Assembly: GCA_009777055.1 (NCBI GenBank) | Contig: WRMQ01000011.1 | Location: 1 to 40,672 of the forward strand | Direction: 5' to 3' | Length of the DNA stretch: 40,672 nucleotides | Source of the DNA: Oscillospiraceae bacterium | GTDB taxonomy: Bacteria; Bacillota; Clostridia; Oscillospirales; Acutalibacteraceae | Shown: positions 39,996 to 40,672 of the stretch, in pieces | Layout of the letters: every line of letters begins with the position of its first letter | Numbering within the stretch: the stretch's first letter is position 1 | Position numbers and translations under genes: made by a program | The notes under the pieces: generated by a model | Databases searched by the model: none | What the model was told of the DNA's origin: nothing | Seen by the model: the letters and a program-made list of their open reading frames with translations, nothing else

Positions 39996-40493
39996 ATGGT
40001 CAAAAAAGTCAGCAAAACCCCCTTTCGGGGAACGCCCGAGCAGGCGCGGCAGCTGAATGAGGTCATCGCCGAACACAAAAGCGATCCCAGCCAGCTGATG
40101 ACCGTGATGCAAAAGGCACAGCAAATTTATGGGTACCTGCCCTACGAGGTGCAGGTCATGATCGCCGACGGCATGGATGTGCCGCTGGAAAAGGTGTATG
40201 GGGTTTCGACCTTCTACGCCCAGTTTTCGCTTACCCCCGCGGGCAAGTACGCCGTTTCGGTGTGCCTGGGCACCGCCTGCTACGTGAAGGGCGCGCAGGC
40301 GGTTCTGGACCACACGGCGGAGCTTCTCGGCGTCGGCCCGGGCGAATGCACGCAGGACGGGCTCTTTTCGCTGGAGGCCTGCCGCTGCATCGGCGCCTGC
40401 GGCCTGGCCCCCGTCATGATGGTCAATGACGACGTGTACGGCAATCTTGTGCCGGAGCAGCTTGATGATATTCTGGCGAAATATAAAGCGTGA
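39996..40493 (+). CDS. NuoE/HydC-type [2Fe-2S] subunit of a NAD-linked oxidoreductase or hydrogenase
   Basis: The 165-residue protein is the thioredoxin-like 24-kDa subunit family. The [2Fe-2S] ligands have the C-x4-C ... C-x3-C pattern at C90, C95, C131 and C135 (VCLGTACYVKG and CRCIGACG). The N-terminal helical part ends PLEKVYGVSTFYAQFSL, as usual. In anaerobic Clostridia this subunit belongs to electron-bifurcating [FeFe]-hydrogenases or NADH-dependent formate dehydrogenases. The ATG at 39996 has AAGGAGG 6-7 bases upstream. The longer frame is AT-rich leader. A further gene starts 13 bases after the stop. Confidence 0.92.
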   Translation: MVKKVSKTPFRGTPEQARQLNEVIAEHKSDPSQLMTVMQKAQQIYGYLPYEVQVMIADGMDVPLEKVYGVSTFYAQFSLTPAGKYAVSVCLGTACYVKGAQAVLDHTAELLGVGPGECTQDGLFSLEACRCIGACGLAPVMMVNDDVYGNLVPEQLDDILAKYKA

Positions 40494-40506
40494 AAGGAGA
40501 ACTGTG

Positions 40507-40672
40507 TTGATTTCTATCAATGAATTAAATGCGATCCGGGATAAAACGAAGGCGAAAATCACGGCGGGGGGGCCCCCCCGCCCCCCCCCCCCCCCCCGTG
40601 GGGGGGGGGCCCCCCGCCGCCACCGCGGGGGGGGGGCGGCCGCCGCGGGCCCCCCCCCCCCCCGGACGCGCA
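40507..40672 (+). CDS. Partial 5' end of the next redox-complex gene
   Basis: AAAGGAG (40493-40499) lies 7 bases before a TTG at 40507. An in-frame GTG at 40504 is closer. The readable part gives LISINELNAIRDKTKAKITA, like the N-terminus of the short [2Fe-2S] ferredoxin or of NuoF/HydB proteins that usually follow NuoE. From about 40563 the sequence turns into G and C runs, so no further translation is trusted. Confidence 0.5.
   Translation, partial: MISINELNAIRDKTKAKITAGGPPRPPPPPRGGGAPRRHRGGGAAAAGPPPPRTR
40563..40672. other. G/C homopolymer tract, probable assembly artefact
   Basis: The last 110 bases are nearly all runs of G or C, with very few A or T. Nothing else in the window looks like this, and the upstream frame dissolves into it. 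It is most likely a bad contig end and not biology. Confidence 0.85.

Overview
The window reads as a moderately GC-rich, spore-forming, anaerobic low-GC-lineage Firmicute (class Clostridia, probably a gut Oscillospirales- or Christensenellales-type organism). The evidence is a BclA-like collagen exosporium protein, a LysM-GH18 spore-cortex enzyme of the SleL type, pyruvate formate-lyase with its radical-SAM activase, a 2-hydroxyacyl-CoA dehydratase activase system, a NuoE/HydC-type subunit of a likely electron-bifurcating hydrogenase, near-consensus sigma-A promoters and strong AGGAGG ribosome sites. The placement is inferred from gene content, not from a marker tree.

Layout. 1-1.5 kb: a small minus-strand operon of two unlisted hydrophobic micro-peptides and a secreted DUF4474-like protein. 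1.5-4.85 kb: collagen-like spore-surface protein, SleL-like glycosidase and an amidohydrolase (all minus). 4.9-14.9 kb (plus): a 2258-residue RHS/YD-repeat cell-surface protein ending in a Big_2 domain and a degenerate LytM-like domain, then a GH127 beta-L-arabinofuranosidase and a nucleotidyltransferase-GHMP-like protein. 14.9-18 kb: tRNA-Arg(TCT), a CNNM/CorC transporter and a lipase lipoprotein. 18-22.4 kb: Cys-rich spore-type surface protein, a highly structured gene-free block, two secreted proteins of unknown function, an orphan EIIC-like permease and tRNA-Gly(GCC). 22.5-27.5 kb: PlsY overlapping a two-gene acyl-CoA dehydratase activase/dehydratase system. 27.5-33.3 kb: DUF4130 protein, PFL activase, a zinc-ribbon membrane protein, an Smr-like protein, PFL and an aminoglycoside-phosphotransferase-fold protein. 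33.4-40.5 kb: RlmH, a phosphodiester-glycosidase lipoprotein, RF2, a priming sugar transferase, a VanY-type peptidase, a membrane M28 peptidase, a NuoE-like subunit and the start of the next gene.

How the genes work together. PflB and PflA supply fermentative acetyl-CoA and formate. NuoE would belong to a flavin/FeS redox complex continuing past the right edge. The 976- and 419-residue activase/dehydratase pair looks like a split form of one large protein. Housekeeping genes (plsY, rlmH, prfB, two tRNAs) are interspersed with cell-surface genes.

The least explained signal is a recurring class of short-period, mostly AT-rich tandem repeats placed exactly at gene borders. They occur upstream of ribosome sites, at stop codons, inside a protein tail, and as inverted arms around a whole gene (the Smr gene, flanked by perfect 22-bp inverted repeats that abut the stop codons of both neighbours). 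The last ~110 bases are G/C homopolymer runs and look like an assembly artefact.
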